A stretch of 64,000 nucleotides of DNA, from NCBI RefSeq assembly GCF_900142035.1, contig NZ_FQZI01000003.1, forward strand, positions 434,001 to 498,000. Direction: 5' to 3'. The notes beneath the pieces were generated by a model, which worked only from the letters and a program-made list of their open reading frames with translations, did not search any database and was not told where the DNA came from. This document shows, in pieces, positions 61,410 through 64,000 of this stretch. The stretch's first letter is position 1. Each line of letters starts with the position of its first letter. Origin of the DNA: Flavobacterium terrae (lineage in GTDB: Bacteria; Bacteroidota; Bacteroidia; Flavobacteriales; Flavobacteriaceae). A program made the position numbers and the translations under genes.

Positions 61410-62918
61410 CTATTGTACCGCTAATAAAGCATTAGGCATACCATAACCAAATTCAGAATGTTTATTAGGATATAAATGTGAAGTTTGTCTCATTTTTGTT
61501 AAAACTTGATCTCTTGTCCATGATGGGTTTTTTGCCCACACTAAAGCAGCAATTCCAGCAGTTGTAGCCGTGGCTACTGATGATCCACCTACATAATCTC
61601 CTTGCCCATCATAATAACTATTCACAGGAATTTTATTTCCAGATGGTCTTTCCATCATAATAGTAAAATCAATTTTACTTCCTGTATGACAAACTGTACA
61701 TTTTTGATATGTTGAAGCTTCTTTAATTCCAGTTACTGCAACAGTTTCTGGCATCCAAGCAGGGAAAATTACCCCTACAAAAGTTGTAAAACTTGTAGAT
61801 GTACCACCTGCACAAAATATTAGTTTCCCTTTACTATATGCATACTTAACACCATCTTCTATTTTACCAACAGAAAAAATATGCCCCATAGACATAGAAA
61901 TTATTTTTACACTTGAATTATTTGCTAGAGCTGTAAAAGCATTTTTAACTCCATTTTGTTCGTGATAACCATCCAAAACAACATTTGAAGCCGCTCTGTA
62001 CGCAATTAAATTAGAATTATATGCTACACCAACAGGAAATCCCTTATCATTTCTTGGAGCTGTTGCTACAGAAGACATACTTGTTCCATGTCCACATTTA
62101 TCATTTACTCCATCTGTTCCAGTACTCCATGGCCATATAGAATCTACATACACACCATAACGTTGAACAGTTCTTCCTGAAGAATATCCATTATTAAAGT
62201 TAGCGTTTAAAAGAGAATTTACTGTAGAAGCTCCGGTGTCTACAACTCCTATTGTTATACCCTTTCCAGTACTATAATTCCATGCTGCTGGAATATTATG
62301 ATTATTAAATGCCCAAGGCAATTTTGCATTTGGAGTAATTGTAGTGTAATCTGAAGAAGCGATAGCTTCTGAACCTAATCCGCAACCTGAACTAGATTCT
62401 GAATCAGATTTTTGTTCTACCATTCCTTTAGTTTCAAAGTATTTAAAATCTGATGGTTCAACATATCTTATGAAATTGTTTTTACGAAGTGCAATAACTG
62501 TTTCTTGTTTCTCGATAATTACATCTATTAAGTTCAAAAATGGATCTGAAGAGATTAAAAAGTCCTTAGATGATTTTCCTTCATATTTTTCAATGATTTG
62601 AATAATTGAGTTTTGATAACCTCTACCGTTCATTGATTTACTACGATCAAAATCATTTTTATCATTCCCGAATCCTATTGTACAAATGTTATTTCCATTT
62701 TTTATAGCACTCCAAATTTCATAATTAGAAGCATCTTTCCAATTAAATGATCCTTTGGTTTGCAGAGATTCATCAATTTTAGAAACAATTTGTGTTGCAG
62801 TTAAGGGATTTTTTTGTTCAGGTGAAACAACTATGTCTTCAAACTTTGAATCGTCTTGGGTACATGATGCAAATGCAATAATCGATACTGCACAAATTCT
62901 TAAAAGTGTTTTTTTCAT
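61410..62918 (-). CDS. S8-family (subtilisin-like) serine peptidase lipoprotein
   Basis: A lipoprotein signal ends FASC at residue 19. After an N-terminal propeptide-like domain of about 170 residues comes the S8 domain with D227 (GVVDTGAS), H277 (CGHGTSMSS) and S447 (GGSSVATAT). The usual oxyanion-hole Asn of AAGN is replaced: the segment reads FCAGGTSTS. A CTVC pair lies near residue 407. It probably acts on the cell surface. Length 502 residues. Confidence 0.9.
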   Translation of the reverse strand: MKKTLLRICAVSIIAFASCTQDDSKFEDIVVSPEQKNPLTATQIVSKIDESLQTKGSFNWKDASNYEIWSAIKNGNNICTIGFGNDKNDFDRSKSMNGRGYQNSIIQIIEKYEGKSSKDFLISSDPFLNLIDVIIEKQETVIALRKNNFIRYVEPSDFKYFETKGMVEQKSDSESSSGCGLGSEAIASSDYTTITPNAKLPWAFNNHNIPAAWNYSTGKGITIGVVDTGASTVNSLLNANFNNGYSSGRTVQRYGVYVDSIWPWSTGTDGVNDKCGHGTSMSSVATAPRNDKGFPVGVAYNSNLIAYRAASNVVLDGYHEQNGVKNAFTALANNSSVKIISMSMGHIFSVGKIEDGVKYAYSKGKLIFCAGGTSTSFTTFVGVIFPAWMPETVAVTGIKEASTYQKCTVCHTGSKIDFTIMMERPSGNKIPVNSYYDGQGDYVGGSSVATATTAGIAALVWAKNPSWTRDQVLTKMRQTSHLYPNKHSEFGYGMPNALLAVQ

Positions 62919-63080
62919 TTGGATAGTTTTTTGGTTTGTTTGTATAAAATAATTATAAGAATCTAAAATACAATCTTTTATCGATAAAATGTAAGAAAAA
63001 GTAGATAAAATGCATTTAACTGATTATCAATATCTTAAAAAAAACAATACGATTTTTAATAAAAAAAAGATTTTTCATAG

Positions 63081-63088
63081 TAAATTTG
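63081..63088 (+). promoter_or_regulatory. -7 box directly before smpB
   Basis: TAAATTTG fits TAnnTTTG and ends only 6 bases before the ATG at 63095, so transcription would start at or next to the start codon. No TTG is seen at the usual distance upstream. Confidence 0.4.
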
Positions 63089-63094
63089 CCAATC

Positions 63095-63550
63095 ATGCAA
63101 AAAACGGTTAACATACTCAATAAAAGGGCTAAATTCGATTACGAAATTATAGATCGTTACACAGCTGGTATTGTATTAACTGGTACAGAAATAAAATCAA
63201 TCCGTTTAGGAAAAGCTTCTATAGCAGAAAGTTTCTGTGAGTTTAGCGGAAATGAACTATTTGTAATCAACTCACATATTGAGGAATACTTATACGGTAC
63301 TCACTACAATCACAAAGCAAAAAGTGAGCGAAAACTTCTACTAAACAAAAAAGAATTAAAAGGATTACTAAAAGATGTCCAAAATAAAGGATTGACCATA
63401 ATTCCATTACGCTTGTTTACTAATGAAAAAGGGTTAGCTAAACTGGATATAGCGCTTTGTAGAGGTAAGAAAAACTTTGACAAGAGAGAAACAATCAAGG
63501 ATCGAGACAATAAACGAGATCTGGACAGAATTAAAAAATCTTACAAATAA
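63095..63550 (+). CDS. smpB: SsrA-binding protein SmpB
   Basis: The 151-residue protein has [58 protein letters not shown] and the basic C-terminal tail. It brings tmRNA to stalled ribosomes for trans-translation. ATG 63095 is chosen over the upstream TTG at 63086, which lies in the promoter box. A terminator follows. Confidence 0.97.
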   Translation: MQKTVNILNKRAKFDYEIIDRYTAGIVLTGTEIKSIRLGKASIAESFCEFSGNELFVINSHIEEYLYGTHYNHKAKSERKLLLNKKELKGLLKDVQNKGLTIIPLRLFTNEKGLAKLDIALCRGKKNFDKRETIKDRDNKRDLDRIKKSYK

Positions 63551-63580
63551 AAAAGCCACTCAAATGAGTGGCTTTTAATT
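63549..63580. terminator. Bidirectional hairpin terminator
   Basis: A 12-bp stem AAAAGCCACTCA / TGAGTGGCTTTT separates convergent smpB and the DUF3857-like gene. Confidence 0.85.
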
Positions 63581-64000
63581 TTATTTGAATCCTACAACTT
63601 GTTCTTCAGCTTCTATTACACCTTCAACAAATTTTTTATAATCTAAATATTCATTTGTAGTAATGTTATCCCAGCTTAAATTTGCTTTTCTATTTACTTT
63701 CAACGTATGTTTATCAACTAATTGATAAGCTATAGAATAATTATGATTTTTAAAACTGAAAGTCTTACTTTGTGGTAGCTCAGAGAAAACTTTATCTTCA
63801 GGAATTTTTAAAATCACTTCAGAATCATATTGATTATTATTTTCATAACTAATATAATTTATATCAAAAGTTCTTGATTCTGTTGCAATTATATCTCGAG
63901 TATAAATATTATCAATAAAAGGAATATTAGCTATTTTCAAATTCCCAACCTTTTGAATATTTTCAGAAATAAAAAATTTAGACTCATAAGTTATTTCGTT
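63581..64000 (-). CDS. C-terminal part of a probable DUF3857/transglutaminase-like protein (5' end outside window)
   Basis: The frame stays open to the right edge, so about 139 residues of the C-terminus are seen. They are beta-rich (NIPFIDNIYTRDIIATESRTF, VILKIPEDKVFSELPQ) and resemble the end domain of large flavobacterial proteins with DUF3857 and transglutaminase-like domains. The family is suggested by pattern only. It ends at the smpB terminator. Confidence 0.55.
   Translation of the reverse strand, partial: NEITYESKFFISENIQKVGNLKIANIPFIDNIYTRDIIATESRTFDINYISYENNNQYDSEVILKIPEDKVFSELPQSKTFSFKNHNYSIAYQLVDKHTLKVNRKANLSWDNITTNEYLDYKKFVEGVIEAEEQVVGFK

Overview
The window looks like a chromosomal segment of a Flavobacterium-type bacterium (Bacteroidota, Flavobacteriaceae). 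The sequence is AT-rich and ribosome binding sites are weak or absent. Promoter-like sites fit the Bacteroidota TTG / TAnnTTTG pattern. Many lipoproteins are present, together with a type IX secretion sorting domain, two bacillithiol genes (bshB1, ytxJ), menaquinone genes and several DUF families typical of the group. The only RNA gene seen is tRNA-His(GTG).

Region 1 (1-15.2 kb) is accessory. It begins with the tail of an unidentified gene and a DUF4494 gene, then a REP-associated Y1 (HUH) transposase-like gene flanked on both sides by palindromic REP-like repeats. Two tiny genes follow (DUF1737 and a basic peptide). Next is a long minus-strand defence block: an MmeI-like one-polypeptide restriction-modification enzyme, a reverse transcriptase-nitrilase fusion of the DRT1/UG1 kind, McrB, McrC and a LytTR response regulator. 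The last four are spaced by 8 bp or overlap by 8 bp, so they look like one translationally coupled unit. A divergent XRE regulator with a 40-bp phased array of half-sites and a coiled-coil partner gene lie next to it. The region closes with a cluster of hairpins that share a conserved core but have different, always complementary arms; a GIY-YIG nuclease gene sits among them and reads into one of them.

Region 2 (15.2-21.7 kb) holds a minus-strand pair (lipoprotein with a Cys-rich insert, outer-membrane-like protein) and a divergent plus-strand set (lipoprotein, membrane protein, NarL-type histidine kinase, LuxR-type response regulator). Five CCCTA/TAGGG sites lie in the shared intergenic region.

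Region 3 (21.7-64 kb) is mostly core genome: yidD and lgt; a minus-strand run rsfS-ftsH and LUD-cdsA-psd-ACBP-SOD lipoprotein; birA; divergent pyrE and a Nudix hydrolase; M14 peptidase, coaD, ddl; PASTA protein and RluD-type synthase; M28 peptidase; tRNA-His; bshB1; menF with a hotdog thioesterase; glyA divergent from fumarylacetoacetase; a type IX secreted amidase; an operon of lipoprotein archaemetzincin, YtxJ and a Crp-like regulator divergent from clpB; an ABC ATPase with a membrane protein; aldose epimerase, GNAT, DUF3575; an S8 peptidase; smpB; and a DUF3857-like fragment at the right edge.

The most interesting items are the RT-nitrilase/McrBC/LytTR operon and the GIY-YIG gene embedded in covarying hairpins, which resembles in logic the REP/transposase arrangement at the other end of the same accessory region.
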